DNA from: Takakia lepidozioides
Taxonomy: Eukaryota; Streptophyta; Takakiopsida; Takakiales; Takakiaceae
Reading direction: 5' to 3'
DNA: 64,000 bases
NCBI GenBank assembly: GCA_030704615.1
Contig: CM060732.1
Location: forward strand, 7,380,001-7,444,000
Shown here: positions 22,015 through 33,873 of the stretch, one piece after another
Layout: each line of letters starts with the position of its first letter
Position numbering within the stretch: the stretch's first letter is position 1
Position numbers and translations under genes: made by a program
The notes under the pieces: model-generated
Seen by the model: the letters and a program-made list of their open reading frames with translations, nothing else
Databases searched by the model: none
Told to the model about the DNA's origin: nothing

Positions 22015-23740
22015 CTATAATGCCCCTCTACGCGATCCTTGTCTCAAAGGAACCCTATTTCTATCATACACATCCCACTCACGCTGTAATCGGAGGTCCC
22101 AATCATCCCGGGAGAACTCATATGATGCAAATAGTTCGCTGTCAGCCCTAATAGTCCTACTAGCACATGTCATCACAAACATGTGCATCCCCTCACAGTA
22201 TACTGACGTATGACCACAAAAGCTCTCATGCCCATCGCTTCGTTCGTCCCATACTACATTGGTTCTCCTAGGATGACCAAAAGAACTATTGACCAGCCCA
22301 GCAACATTGCCGAAGATGTCGGGGTCATCATCACAAAATCTGATCTCAATGGGAGACAACCCCCGTCTACGTACATCATGTCCGTTGACACACAAAATAT
22401 AGGGTAGGATGTATGGGGCTTCGAGGCGTAATGTACGGAACTCCGCGGAGGTGTAGTATGGACCGTAATAGGGAAACAAGTCCACCATGCTGTTTCTCCG
22501 AGGAGGAACCACAATATCATTGACCGTGAATAAACCCCGACCCATAGCAGGGTCTGTAGCGGCTCTCACAACATACCGTCTCCCCAAATACTCGAACTCC
22601 ACATTTTCTCGGATGGGGGTGGGAGGGTCGAGATGATTCCCCCAACAACGAGGCTGGACGGTCCTCAGTAACATAGTCCTATGCGCTTCCCATCGGAGGC
22701 GAGGATCCGGCTCAGGCCGCCCAAGCCGAAGGGGAGGAAATCTAGGGCGAAGCCGACCCCTCCTAGGGGTTCGGGGGGCACATGCACGTGGAGGTGGAGG
22801 TGGAGGTGGAGGTGGTGGTGGTGGTGGTGGTGGAGGTGAAGGTGGTACTGCTGGCGGAGGAGATGAAAGTGGAGGTGGTTGAGGATGTAATGTCGGAGGT
22901 GCAGCCGGGGGTACAACGTCCGGATCAGGCAAAGAAACAGACGGGGGGGGGGAGAGGCCACAATCAAGGGGACCGCCTGAGGAAACTGGAGAGGGGGCTG
23001 GGGGGGGGGGTGGGCCTGCTCGTTGCCGGCCATAACGCCTACGACACCTACAATACCCCTTGACCCTACGCATCTCATCTACGTGCTGCTTGGGGAACCA
23101 ACTGGTCACATCGGGCACATGCTCTAGCACAAATTCTGCAAGTAGTCCGGCGCGAAATGCCTCCTGTACAATGTGATTGCGAGCTTGGGCATCAAGTTGT
23201 GGCTGCAATGTGCGTAGTGAACGACGCATCAATACTTATGTCGTAATTTTGATTCATGTATGCTTACCAATCATACTATATTATTAGATAAACCTAAATG
23301 TACCTTAAATGAATATTAATGAGAGGGATGGGGAAAACACTCACCTTTGCCACATCCGCAATCTTGTTCTTCTTGTAATGTTTTTCGACAACATGCGGTC
23401 GCCGCCTCGGTGGTCTAGTTCCGCCCGGCGGTATCCGTTCCCAACACTTAGTGCACCAACACTCAATCCTGTCGGGGGGGTCAAAGGTGGACGAGGTTGG
23501 ATGGGGTGGCCCGCGAGGGGGCAACCTGCGGCGCGCCCGACTCAATCCCGGAGTGTCAACATCCTCCGCATCACCTGAAATTTGGCCCCGGTCCCTTCTA
23601 CGATTGTGCCCGACAACCTGTATTGGATCAGGTGCAATGGGTGCCTCCTCGCCACGAAAAATGGTCGCTCTAGGGACACAATCGATATGTGCTACTACCT
23701 CCCCATCCTCGAGGGAGACGGGTCGATGTTTCCTCACCAT
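22015..23740 (-). CDS. SET-domain protein with N-terminal Cys/His cluster
   Basis: A two-exon gene: exon 1 from the ATG at 23,740 to a GTGAGT donor near 23,343; exon 2 begins after CACATTGCAG near 23,190 and ends at 22,015. About 520 residues, no stop in either exon. Exon 1 holds CWCTKCWERIPPGGTRP...H...H, a possible zinc finger. A long proline-rich segment follows, then a SET domain: GRGLFTVNDIVVP, FPYYGPYY, FGNVAGLVNSSFG (place of the SET NHS.xxN motif, here NSS), and SELFASYEFSRDDW (place of the E-L-x-x-x-Y motif). SET domains methylate lysines, mostly on histones. The His of the NH motif is Ser here, so activity is uncertain. It lies beside CACTA repeats and may be captured cargo of CACTA element 2. 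Confidence 0.7.
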
Positions 23741-23749
23741 CCCATCCTA

Positions 23750-24040
23750 ATTAACACACACCACCAACACTTTCATTTCTCAAAAACCGTTGGCAAAAAA
23801 ACCATATGCCTCAGCCTCGGGGCTTTCAAAATTGGTAACCAAAGGCGGAGCATCCCTATGGTGCAAGAGCCCAAGACAATAAATCCTTCTTCTCGTTCTA
23901 TCTTCAGGATGCTCACACTATGGAAAAATTTGTTGAGACCCAGCGCTTTGCGATTATCAGATTGAACCACATTTTGGGTATGTGAATCCTAATTACACCG
24001 TTTATCCTTTTAACCCCAAGACCCACAACCAAAACCGCCA
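23750..24040. other. Region upstream of the SET-domain gene
   Basis: Likely the promoter side of the minus-strand SET-domain gene. Short C-rich and A-rich stretches; no convincing open frame. Confidence 0.35.
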
Positions 24041-24206
24041 ATCCAAAGCCCAGCACCATAAAGAAAAGCAAACACCCTAACCCAGCACCATATGAAAAAA
24101 TAAAAAAATAAAAATAAAACTAAGAAACCCAAAAGGCCCTAAACCCTAAATCCAGAAAGGCCGGCCGTCGCCTCCTGCGACACCCTAGCGTTGCATTGGA
24201 CGACGC

Positions 24207-24253
<47 letters not shown>

Positions 24254-24475
24254 ATAAATAAATAAATAAATAATTTATTTATTTAAATAAATAAATAAAA
24301 TTAAATAAAATTAAATAAAATTAAATAAAATTAAATAAATTTTATATATATATATATATATATATTATAAACTGGGGGTCGCACCCAGCGACGGACAGCC
24401 GTCGCGGGGGGCGACGTGTTTTTTTATTTATGGGGCCAGGGGTCGCAAGAAACGACGGCCAGCCGTCGCCATATT
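24040..24475. repeat. GCGACG repeats with poly-T and AT microsatellite
   Basis: 24,040-24,200 matches 1,870-2,010 of CACTA element 1 (A-rich tract, GGCCCTAAACCCTAAA, GCCGTCGCCTCxTGCGAC). Then a run of more than 40 T (24,208-24,249), a TAAA/AAAT-rich stretch, an (AT)n run to 24,365, and further GTCGC/GCGAC boxes to 24,475. This is the CACTA subterminal signature upstream of the transposase exon 1. Confidence 0.75.
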
Positions 24476-24708
24476 CATTTTTACATTTCAAAAAAGGGTG
24501 GGCGCCGCGCCTTTTTTTCTTCCCTAAGTGCTTCAAGCATCTCTTTCCGTCTCCGTCTTTTCGTTTGTTATCTAGGAGAGAGGTAGTTCAGAGAGTGGGG
24601 TTTAGGGTGGAGGAGAAACGCACCTGCTGCTGAGCCCGAGGTGATCGTAAGGCCCCAAGGAGTTTGCCCCAACGCCGCTCCGATGCCCAAGGTAAGCACC
24701 GCCTCCTC

Positions 24709-26880
24709 CCTCACTACCTTGAGGTGATCAAAGACAAGCATTATGCAAAGTAGGTAAGAACAACCTGCCTTGCAACACATTCAGTGAGTGTTCACACCGA
24801 CAGCAGGAAGGACCAGCCTGCAATTAATTACACTTCAAGCCTGCCACCAAGTACACTTCTTGGGCAAGGTAAGCCATATTACAGCTTCACATTTGGCAAA
24901 TGTAAGCACCCCAAAGCATGCATCTTGCAAAGCCTTCTGGGTATGTAAGAACTGTCTGTCATTGTATATATTCAGGACCTGTGCACATAGGACTCTTGCA
25001 TGGAAGAAAGGTCTATCCTGTCACAACATCCAAATCTGGACACACATACACTTTGAGTGTCCAAGACCAAGCCCACTTGGCCAAGATAAATCATACAATG
25101 CAGGAGGTTGTTCAAATGGCAAAATAGAGTAAATAATCATTGGTCAGAGTCCTTTAGAGCTTACAATCACGTATCACAGGAGGCTAATGCCATGTTTTGC
25201 AAATAGAACCTCACTATGCTCCATTCCACAACAAAACCAAGTCTGAAAACGGCCTGTCACTGCCTTATCAGGCTGTCTTCTTTAACAAAACTCAGGTCTC
25301 CTCATCCTTATAGCAAAACAACCATTTATGACTTGTCCCTTACACCATCAATCCTCTTTTAAGGCCAAAAAGAAGGGGAACCAAGTCTAAAAATCCACAG
25401 GCAAAGCTGTCAAAGATTCAAGACAAGGTAGGACTCACATGCAGTGCTGCATGAGACAATCTGCCAGGCCAAAGTGCTCCATCAGCAGCAGCAAAAGATA
25501 AGTCAAAAGCAAGCATTATCATGTCAAACCGGGAGCAAGCAGGCCGAAATCGGGGCTGCAGGCAGCAGCAGTATGTTCCTTTTGCACACATCCTTATCTG
25601 CAAGCTCAAGAGAATTCAAAGTAGGGAGGGATCTTCACCTGGTCCCATCACAAGGTCCCACAAAAACCAATGGGTTAGTGAGGATTGTGGAACCCCAGGT
25701 GAATCACAGACCCCTACACTTGTTATCGATGTCAACTAAGAACCCCAAGAGACAAGAGAGAAAGATATGAAGTAAAAGGAACCCTAATCGCCAAAAACAC
25801 CTTGAGCGATTGGGGAAGGTAACATTGCGCCATCGCCACCAACACGCCACCTCTATCACAGCTAAGGAGAAGCGAAGCATACAAATGCTAGGTCTAAGAA
25901 GGGAGAGGGAGCGATATACTTCCCCACCAAAGCGCCGTTGCGAAACATAAAAGCCAGAGGAGTGAAAGGGATGATGCCATCACAACAGGTTCTCCCGCCT
26001 GTGAGAAGAGACAAGACGCCGCCATTGCGCATCCCCAGGAGCTCGTCCGGCATGAAGCAGCAGACAGGGTAGCAGTAGGGCTCAGACACCATAACTCGCG
26101 AGCTCAGCAGCACGAGGAATGCAGCTGACAGCGGGAGAGACACCCTAGGGCAGAGCCCGATTTTTCATCCGTAGGATGAATAATCAATACCCTTTCTCTT
26201 AAGAACCCGACGGATGTCATCCGTTAGCTAGGTTTAAATAGTAGATTATAGGGTAGGAGTTAGGGTTTCACTCCTTAATTAGCAATAATTAAGGGTAATT
26301 AGAAAAATCTCCATGGCCATCGTAAGCTGCTTTTTGCATCCGGTCCAGATGAAAAAATAAATAGGTTTATTTGTTTGGATGAGGTCCATTAGTAGGATGA
26401 AAAATTAGTATCCATCATCCAGGGCAACAGTTTTTCATCCTAACAGGTAATTCGTCATCCCTTAAGAGAAAGCCTCATCCAGTACGGGAAAAAAGCGTAA
26501 AAGGGGAAATAAAATGAATTCAAATCCTGGTATTTTTCATCCGGCATGGATGGAAAAATTATAGATAGGATGCCAGTGTCATAACCCTTATGGAGGTAAT
26601 TCCTCATTCTCTGGTGACCCATCTGATATAGATGAAAGTCAATAAAAGAGGAATGAAAAATTATAGGTCCTTTTTAAAGGTACTTTAGTGTCCACCCAGG
26701 TGATTCTTCCGGTATGGATAGAAAACCTTTACAAGTTGGGTGAAAACACCTTTTAGAGTCCATCTGGTATAGATGGAAAATCATGAAAATAACACTGATG
26801 CAACCGGCCAGTTCCGAGGAGGGAGATAGAGGGAGAGAGGGGGCAACAATGAAAAAAAATGGGTTGGGGGGGGGGGGAGG
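24709..26880. repeat. Foldback-family arm 1 (element end at right)
   Basis: 25,276-26,880 is an inverted copy of 32,319-33,873 continued at 47,084-47,122, and 24,709-25,274 is a direct copy of 48,445-49,118. The right third (26,160-26,790) is full of TTTTCATCC and GGATGAAAA boxes, often as inverted pairs, ending in a GA-rich stretch and a G-run near 26,870. Together these mark one end of a large transposon family whose arms point inward in this window. Confidence 0.8.
25862..26143 (-). CDS. 93-codon frame conserved between inverted arms (left copy)
   Basis: A short frame beginning SLPLSAAFLVLLSSRVM, containing LLSLLTGGRT-like and GALVGKYIAPSPFLDLAFVC segments. The right-arm copy (33,050-33,331) is alike over all 93 codons, with mostly third-position or conservative changes. 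Hydrophobic at the start, like a signal or membrane segment. I do not recognise a family; it may be a 5' exon or chance conservation in a recent repeat. Confidence 0.3.
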   Translation of the reverse strand: MSLPLSAAFLVLLSSRVMVSEPYCYPVCCFMPDELLGMRNGGVLSLLTGGRTCCDGIIPFTPLAFMFRNGALVGKYIAPSPFLDLAFVCFASP

Positions 26881-26883
26881 TCA

Positions 26884-27415
26884 GATGGTGGGGTCAGCTG
26901 CAGCATATGTCCAACACCAGATATCCTAAGTTAATCGACTCTATATCTTGGAAACAGGACCGCCCACCGATCTGTCAAACAGGCTAAGTCCTGGTAGAAG
27001 ACAGTAGAAGAGATTCTCAAGGACCTGGACCTGGAACCGCAAGTCTTCACCTTGCTGGATAAATCTGACTTAGAGGCTGTAGTGTCCAACCATGACTGTG
27101 GGCAACCTGAAGACATTATTCATTTTCTGATACACTGTCCGGGGTTCTCTCACCAAAGAGACGCTCTCTTCAAATCTATCAAGGGAATTGTGCATGTACC
27201 TCTGTTTACTAACTTTGAAAAAGTCGAGGTTGAGCCAAAAGCCCAGCCCTTCTGAGGCCTAGTTTTTGGGCAACTCACACACAACAGATTGATGCTTGTG
27301 TGAATGGATTTGTAGAGGATATCTGGAAAACCCGGATTAATTCTATATGTGAAGGTAAGTCTTACTACCAACGTCAGCCCCTGACAGAGGTAGGATCTGT
27401 CCCTTTTGTTTCCCC
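26884..27415 (+). pseudogene. Reverse-transcriptase-derived block 1 (LINE C-terminal fragment)
   Basis: Shares YPKLIDSISWKQDRP with block 2 and HFLIHCPGFSHQRDALFKSI...VPLFTNFEK with block 3. The C..C.....H...C pattern followed by HFLIHCPGF is the zinc-finger tail of non-LTR (LINE-type) reverse transcriptases. Internally deleted and frameshifted. Both sides are flanked by GAGAGGGGGCAACAA and a G-run (26,836-26,880 and 27,417-27,460), so the block sits between two copies of the foldback terminus. Confidence 0.6.
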
Positions 27416-27439
27416 AAGAGAGGGGGCAACAAAGAAAAA

Positions 27440-27522
27440 TAGAGAATGTGGGGGGGGGGGAGTGACTGAGCAGACAGCAGCTCGCTCACCCCACCCCCCC
27501 CCCCCCCCCCCCCCCCCCCCAC
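27440..27522. repeat. Poly-G / poly-C hairpin junction 1
   Basis: A run of about 11 G, then AGTGACTGAGCAGACAGCAG and CTCGCTCACCCCA, then about 30 C with one interruption. The G-run and C-run can pair, with GTGACTGAGC against GCTCGCTCAC as the upper stem. It marks the meeting of two foldback-family ends. Confidence 0.75.
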
Positions 27523-29345
27523 CTTCTTTTCTTTTCTTTGTTGCCCCCTGATGTCTCCCTCTCTCTCCCTCTCTCTCTCCCTCTTAAATCTTGGATTTCA
27601 TCTGGCCTTAACCTTTTGAGGTTATTTAGTTTTTCATCCCTGCCTTTTTTCATCCAAATCTGGATGATTTTATTTGATTATTGGATGATGAAACTTAATA
27701 TACAGAAAGCTAGAATTACCATCTATTTTTTTCATCTAAACTGGATGATCTACATAAATAATGGTTACCTATTAAAAATCCAAGAGAATAATAAAACTAC
27801 CATCATAAATGATGGCAGTTATTAAACCTAAACCTATACCATAACCCTAAAAGATACATTTCTATGGGATGTCATCCAGTGACAAAATGCCTATCTTGGT
27901 AAAATGTGATATTTCATCCATCCTGGATGAAAAATCGGGAAGTTTGCCCTAAGCAGGCCGACACACTTCAAGCACTGAACTCGTGCTTCAGTGAACCTTG
28001 ATGATGCGCCGTATAAACCTGCTCCCCTGCTGCTACATGGTACTCGTGATTGCTGGCTCTTGGGATGCGCACTGGTGGTTAAACAGATTCTTCTATGGCA
28101 GACGACAAAGCCGTGATTGCTCTGATCAGGAACTCATGGTTCTTTATTTTGCAGCGGCGCTTTTACTCCTTGTTGGGAAGTACTCTATCCCTATTTATCT
28201 ACAGATTACTTGTTGCTCTCTCTCGTGTATGAGCCACTCTCTAGCTGTGAACGCTTCTACTCTGATTGCGTTCTGTTGGAGACAATCTGTTGGACGCCAT
28301 GGCGCAGGGCATACCACAAACACTCAAGGTTTTTTGAGTTTACCATTGCTTGAATTGTGATCTGTACTTGCTTTAGAATTCAAAACTGACATGGATAGCA
28401 ACTGTGAAGACCTGCCACTTACCTACTGCATCCTCACTAACACACATCGCTATGTGGTGGTTTTTGGGACGGGCACAGGTGAGGGTCTTTACTTGTCTTG
28501 ATTTCTTGAAGCTTGCAGTTCCTGTTCTTGCAAGTGTGGATACTGCTGCTGCCTAAGCTGCTGATGCCATCTGCTGTTTCAAACTGCCATCATGCCGCTT
28601 CAGACCTGCTCCAAGATTGCTACAATGAGGATCTGCTTCTCTCCTTACCCCTGTTTATGGTTTTTTACAACCACATTTGCATGTGTAGGAGTTTAGCTAT
28701 GAAGGATACAAGGATACAAAATAGCAGTTATTACTTTGACTGCCTTGATACTTGGCTCTGAAATGAGAACTCTTGGTATGACTCTGATGGATCAAAAGGA
28801 TAGGCTTTGATAGATAACACACATTCTTCAAGGCCCTCATATCATTTTGGTTTCATGGCTTGATAACAAACTGGGGTTTCTGAGCTGCTCTTTCACCTTG
28901 GCAGAACTACTTTATGTGGCCTTAAAATACCATTCTAGGCCTATACCTGCTTAAGGGGGCTCTACACTGTTGTTTCTTCTTCATTTTTAAGAATCTTGCT
29001 TATATCTTGGTTCTAAAACATCATCTTCAAAACAAACCTGCAATCTGGTTTTTGAAATGAGTTTAAAATGGATTCTTGAGATGATGATGTGTACTATGGT
29101 GCTTTCATGATATGAATGACCTGGAATCCCACCCTCCCGCCCTGTTTTTTCAGAGACCCTGAAATGTAATTGGGTATTCAAATGAGATTGTAAACATGAA
29201 AGAGAATGTTAGATGGTGCCCTGTAAAGGGCTGTTTTGTCTTTCAATGACAATGACCTTAGCGGTCTTGTCCATGTCTTGACATGACATGTATATCTTCC
29301 CTCTCTTCTGTGCTGCTCTCTTTTAAGCTCCCGACACTCTAAATT
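27523..29345. repeat. Foldback-family arm 2 (inner element, left arm)
   Basis: It starts ACCTTCTTTTCTTTTCTTTG and TTGCCCCCT, as arm 4 does at 32,319. CATCC/GGATG boxes follow (27,630-27,930), then a weakly coding stretch (27,998-28,330, CCYMVLVIAGSWD) related to the 93-codon frame of arms 1 and 4, and sequences related to 33,455-33,600. The last part (29,200-29,300) is inverted relative to 29,945-30,050 and 48,085-48,220. Confidence 0.65.
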
Positions 29346-29349
29346 CAAG

Positions 29350-29745
29350 GTTAGATGGTGGGTTCAGCTGCAACATATGTCCAACACCAGATATCCTAAG
29401 TTAATCGACTCTATATCCTGGAAACAGGACCGCCCTGTCAAACAGGGTGAGCCCTGGGAGAAGAGAGTAAAAGAGATTCTCAAGGATCTGAATCTGGACC
29501 CGCAAGTCTTGACCTTGTTGGATAAACCTGACTTAGAGAGTGTAGTGTCCAAAGCCATGTCTGTTACCAGAAAATTGTCCGATGAAAATGAAGTTAGGAA
29601 GAAAACTTCCCTGAACCTGTTTCCAGTCTGTGACATGGGGGAAGACATCATGGATGCGCTCAAGGGCTGTCATCACCTGAACTGTTCATGGCTGCAGAAT
29701 CCATCGTTTGTACTGTGGAATGAAAATCACTTGGAGTGATTTGCA
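29350..29745 (+). pseudogene. Reverse-transcriptase-derived block 2
   Basis: Encodes YPKLIDSISWKQDRPVKQGE, LLDKPDLESVVSKAMSV, LSDENEVRKKTSLNLFPV and DMGEDIMDALKG. The same order occurs in block 3, where the preceding IIRPALKYGSAIW and the following zinc finger identify a LINE-type reverse transcriptase C-terminus. Here the zinc finger is missing. It lies at the centre of the inner inverted repeat, between arms 2 and 3. Confidence 0.6.
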
Positions 29746-29749
29746 GCAA

Positions 29750-32262
29750 GGTAGCTTGTACTGCTGGAATCGGAGGAGGTAAAGGGGGCTGGTACCCCAT
29801 TGTCATGAGGTCCTCGCTCCGTTCAGGGATGTGTTTTGTCTCCTTCTGTTATGGCCAAAAAAAATGCGTCAGTATGTCATAAACAGAACTGGAAATAGAA
29901 GGGAGAGTAACTGATAGTGTGTACAGACACCACTCAGTACACTGGTCTAAGGGAAAGAGAGGGAAGATAGTCGAGACATGGACAAGACCAAACAAGGTCT
30001 TTGTCAATTTTTACGACAAATCAGCCTCATAACGAGGCACTATCAATCATTCTCCATTCATAAACCAGTCTGCTAACATACAACAGATCCCATGGTTCAT
30101 GAAATCTCTGGGTGGGGGGGTGGGATTATATAAAAATCCGCATCAGTATATGCTTCATTAAAATGCATGTCTAAACAGGGACCCAATCATGTATCACACG
30201 TTTGGGTATGCTTTCAGATGTAACAAAGCAACTGTTCATAGCAGGGAAAACTTGTTTATCCTGCTAACATCACTCCCCAAGATTACATGAACACTCTGAA
30301 AATGAAGTTCCACTTATTATGTAATCTTATGGCCATATCAAAGCATCATACAGATTGTGAACCATTTACTCATAAGTGGTATGACCTCATACCTTGTTTT
30401 TTTGCTCCAGAACCTGGTTTAGGTCTGGGGCCATTGTATACATTGTGGTAACAAGGTGTTAAGTAGCAAACAATTGTACATATTGCTACTTTACCACTGT
30501 GCAAAGCAAGGAAGCCAGTCTTCAGATTGCTGAATTTCATCACCCATGGTTACATTGTATATCTGCAGATCTTACTAAATGATATGTAAACATGGAATAC
30601 AATCAGAAGATATTGATTATGTTCCATAATCTGGCTTCAGCCAAGTACAACGAGTATATATTCTAGCAAAATGTTTACCATATCACCAAGCATTCATGGA
30701 GGTATAGAGAGATATACAGGGCCTGTACTAGCTTAATCCCCGATGTCTTAAAATCCCTCTAAACATATTGTCTGAGTTCAAAAAGATATTTCAGGTTACT
30801 GTGCTGCTTGGTACATGCCATAGCAGTAAAGCCAGTCTACCCTAGAGCCCGTTTTAGGTTTTGGGGTAATCTGTATCTGCTTCAGCAGGGTACTTGCAAG
30901 GTCACAAACAAGTAAAGAAGGACTGGAATCAAATGGCCTGCATCAGTCATCATACATGGCCTAAAAACAAGAGATTGGTGTTCCCTATGTCCTCTTACTT
31001 GGCTGCCCGATACCCTTCACGCCCAACATCTTACTAGTACTATAAACCAAAAATAAAAGCTCAGGCTGGGCTGTAAACAACAAATCCAGCACCATCATGT
31101 AATGTAGCAAAAATCAAAGGCAAGAGTCATTAATAGAACGTAAGTGTTCTAATAAAAGCTCATCTAATGCATTGATGCTCAACAGAAAGAGCTGGAAGCA
31201 TAGCCAGAAAGATCAAGATAAGGGGGTATTTGAATCAGCTCCCTGAAGAAACAGCTTGAGTCGACTTCACTTCATCTTGCTAGGTTTCAATCAATTGCAA
31301 GCTTCATGATATTAAGTGAGGGCCCTCACCTGGTCCCATCACATGCAATAAAAAAACAATGAAGTTAGTGAAGATGTGGAACCCCAAGTGAATATCAGGC
31401 CTCACGCTTGTTATCGCTATACAACATGCGTTCAAAAGCAAGAAGAGATCAAAAGCAAAGCAAAGATTATCCACAACCTTAAGGGTTTGTGGAAGAGGAT
31501 TTGACATAGCTCCAAGAACTCGGCAATCGACAGCACAAACAAGCAACGGTTTGCTGATTTCTACAAGCATTTTATCAGGTGAAGAGACTTCCTGAAAGTT
31601 TGAGAGCGGCGCTGGATCTTAATGACCATTGAACGGATCGACAAACAATCACTGCTTAGGGTAGATTGTCCGCCAAGGGAAGAGACAACCTCATTGAGGG
31701 AATTGAAGCTCTGCCGCCATTGCATACCCCAAGGGGAATCGAAAAGTATTGGAATCTTACCAGAGCACTTGCAGGCTGCCATAAAGCTTCTCCATAGCCA
31801 TCAAATTTACAAGCTTCGTGTTTAAATGAATTCATTGATACCATCGCTCAGCTCTAGCAGAATCAAAACGCACGCGTATCGTGCAGAGTTTTAGGGCGGA
31901 GGAAGAGATAGGGCAAACCTTTGCGATTTCATCCAAATTAGATGAAAAACAGGTAATGAGATGTAAAAAACTTCCCTGATTTCATCATGATGTCATCTAG
32001 TAAGGATGGCATCCAAAATAGGGTCTGGCTTTCATCAGGGTTAGTTCTCATGACCAAAATCATCCAAAGAACCCGGCTATCAGAGAATATTCTTTAATGG
32101 AATTCATCCATTTTCATGATTACATCCAGTATGGATGAGATTTAAAATATGGTTTAGACAGAAATAGTCCAAGCCTTCCTGGGTTTTGGAAAAAATACAA
32201 GCAAGTTCCTTGTATAGAGGGAGAGGGAGAGAGGGAGAGAGAGGGACTGAGAGAGGGAGTGA
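29750..32262. repeat. Foldback-family arm 3 (inner element, right arm)
   Basis: Runs inverted relative to arm 2: the GGACAAGACC region at 29,955-30,050, an AT-rich non-coding middle (30,050-31,300) in which I see no gene, then 31,310-31,850 related to 25,620-26,060 (CACCTGGTCCCATCACA, GTGGAACCCCA), then CATCC boxes (31,930-32,150) and a GA-rich end with GGGAGAGAGGGAGAG. With arm 2 it forms a 4.7-kb inverted-repeat element. Confidence 0.6.
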
Positions 32263-32318
32263 GCGGGGGGGGGGGTGACTGAGTAGCAACTGCTCAGTCA
32301 CTCCCCCCCCCCCCCACC
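32262..32318. repeat. Poly-G / poly-C hairpin junction 2
   Basis: G-run, GTGACTGAGTAGCAACTGCT, CAGTCACT, then a C-run: a near-perfect hairpin with GTGACTGAG pairing with CTCAGTCAC around an 8-base loop, extended by the G and C runs. It lies exactly between arm 3 and arm 4. Confidence 0.85.
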
Positions 32319-33873
32319 TTTTTGTTTTTTCCTTGTTGCCCCCTCTCTCCCTCTGTCTCCCTCCTCGGAACTAGCCGGTTGCATCAGTGTTCTTTTCATG
32401 ATCTTCCATCTATACCAGATGGACTCTAAAAGGTGTTTTCACCCGACTTGTAAAGGTTTTCTATCCATACCGGAAGAATCACTTGGGTGGACACTAAAGT
32501 ACCTTTAAAAAGGACCTATAATTTTTCATTCCTCTTTTATTGACTTTCATCTATATCAGATGAGTCACTAGAGAATGAGGAATTCCCTCCATAGGGGTTA
32601 TGACATTGGCATCCTATCTATAATTTTTCCATCCATGCCGGATGAAAAATACCAGGATTTGAATTCGTTTTATTCCCCTTTATGCTTTTTTTTTTCCGTA
32701 CTGGATGAGGCTTTCTCTTAAGGGATGACGAATTACCTGTTAGGATGAAAAACCGCTGCCCTGGATGATGGATACTAATTTTTCATCCTGCTGATGGACC
32801 TCATCCAAACAAATGAACATTTTTTATTTTATTATTTTTTTCATTTGGACCGGATGGAAAAAGGAGCTTATGATGGCCATGGACATTTTTTTAATTACCC
32901 TTAATTATTGCTAATTAAGGAGTGAAACCCTAACTCCTACCCTATAATCTACTGTTTAAACCTAGCTAACGGATGACATCCGTCGGGTTCTTAAGAGAAA
33001 GGGTATTGATTATTCATCCTCCGGATGAAAAATCGGGCTCTGCCCTAGGGTGTCTCTCCCGCTGTCAGCTGCATTCCTCGTGCTGCTAAGCTCGCGAGTT
33101 ATGGCGTCTGTGCTCTGCTGCTACCTTGTGGGCTGCTTCATGCCGGCCGAGCTCCTGGGGATGTGCAATGACGACGTCTTGTCTCTTCTCACAGGTGGGA
33201 GAACCCGCTGTGATGGCATCGTCCCTTTCCCTCCTCTGGCTTTTATGTTTCGCAGCGGCGCTTTGGTGGGGAAGTATATCGCTCCCTCTCCTTTCTTAGA
33301 CCTAGCATTTGTATGCTTCGCTTCTCCTTAGCTGTGCTGGAGGTGGCGTGTTGGTGGCGATGGCGCAGTGTTACCTTCCCCAATCGCTCAAGGTGCTTTT
33401 GGCGATTAGGGTTCCTTTTACTTCATATCTTTCTCTCTTGTTTTTTGGGGTTCTTAGTTGACATCGATAACAAGTGTAGGGGTCTGTGATTCACCTGGGG
33501 TTCCACAATCCTCACTAACCCATTGGTTTTTGTGGGGGCTTGTGATGGGACCAGGTGAGGATCCCTACCTACTTTGAATTCTCTTGAGCTTGCAGATAAT
33601 GATGTGTGCAAAAGGAACATACTGCTGCTGCCTGCAGCCCCGATTTCGGCCCGCTTGCTCCCGGTTTGACATGATAATGCTTGCTTTTGACTTATCTTTT
33701 GCTTCTGCTGATGGAGCACTTTGGCCTGGCAGCTTTGTCTCATGCAGCACTGCATGTAAGTCCTACCTTGTCTTGAATCTTTGACAGCTTTGCCTGTGGA
33801 TTTTTAGACTAGGTTTCCCTTTTTTTGGCCTTAAAAGAGGATTGATGGTGTAAGGGACAAGTCATAAGTGGCT
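32319..33873. repeat. Foldback-family arm 4 (element end at left), interrupted by Ty3/gypsy
   Basis: Inverted copy of arm 1: GCAACCGGC(C/T)AGTTCCGAGG, the CATCC-rich region and the 93-codon frame all recur in reverse. At 33,873 it is cut by the Ty3/gypsy element and resumes at 47,084 with the duplicated TGGCT, then CTAAGGATGAGGAGACCTGA, as in arm 1 at 25,286-25,310 (reverse complement). Confidence 0.85.
33050..33331 (+). CDS. 93-codon frame conserved between inverted arms (right copy)
   Basis: Counterpart of 25,862-26,143 in the opposite arm: SLPLSAAFLVLLSSRVM, FMPAELLGM, SLLTGGRTR, GALVGKYIAPSPFLDLAFVC. No known family recognised. The flanking sequence at 33,335-33,450 is equally conserved, so coding selection is not shown. 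Confidence 0.3.
   Translation: MSLPLSAAFLVLLSSRVMASVLCCYLVGCFMPAELLGMCNDDVLSLLTGGRTRCDGIVPFPPLAFMFRSGALVGKYIAPSPFLDLAFVCFASP

Noticed and set aside
22665-23078. Overlapping His/Leu-rich and Val/Glu-rich frames
   Set aside because: Shadows of the proline-rich segment of the SET-domain gene.
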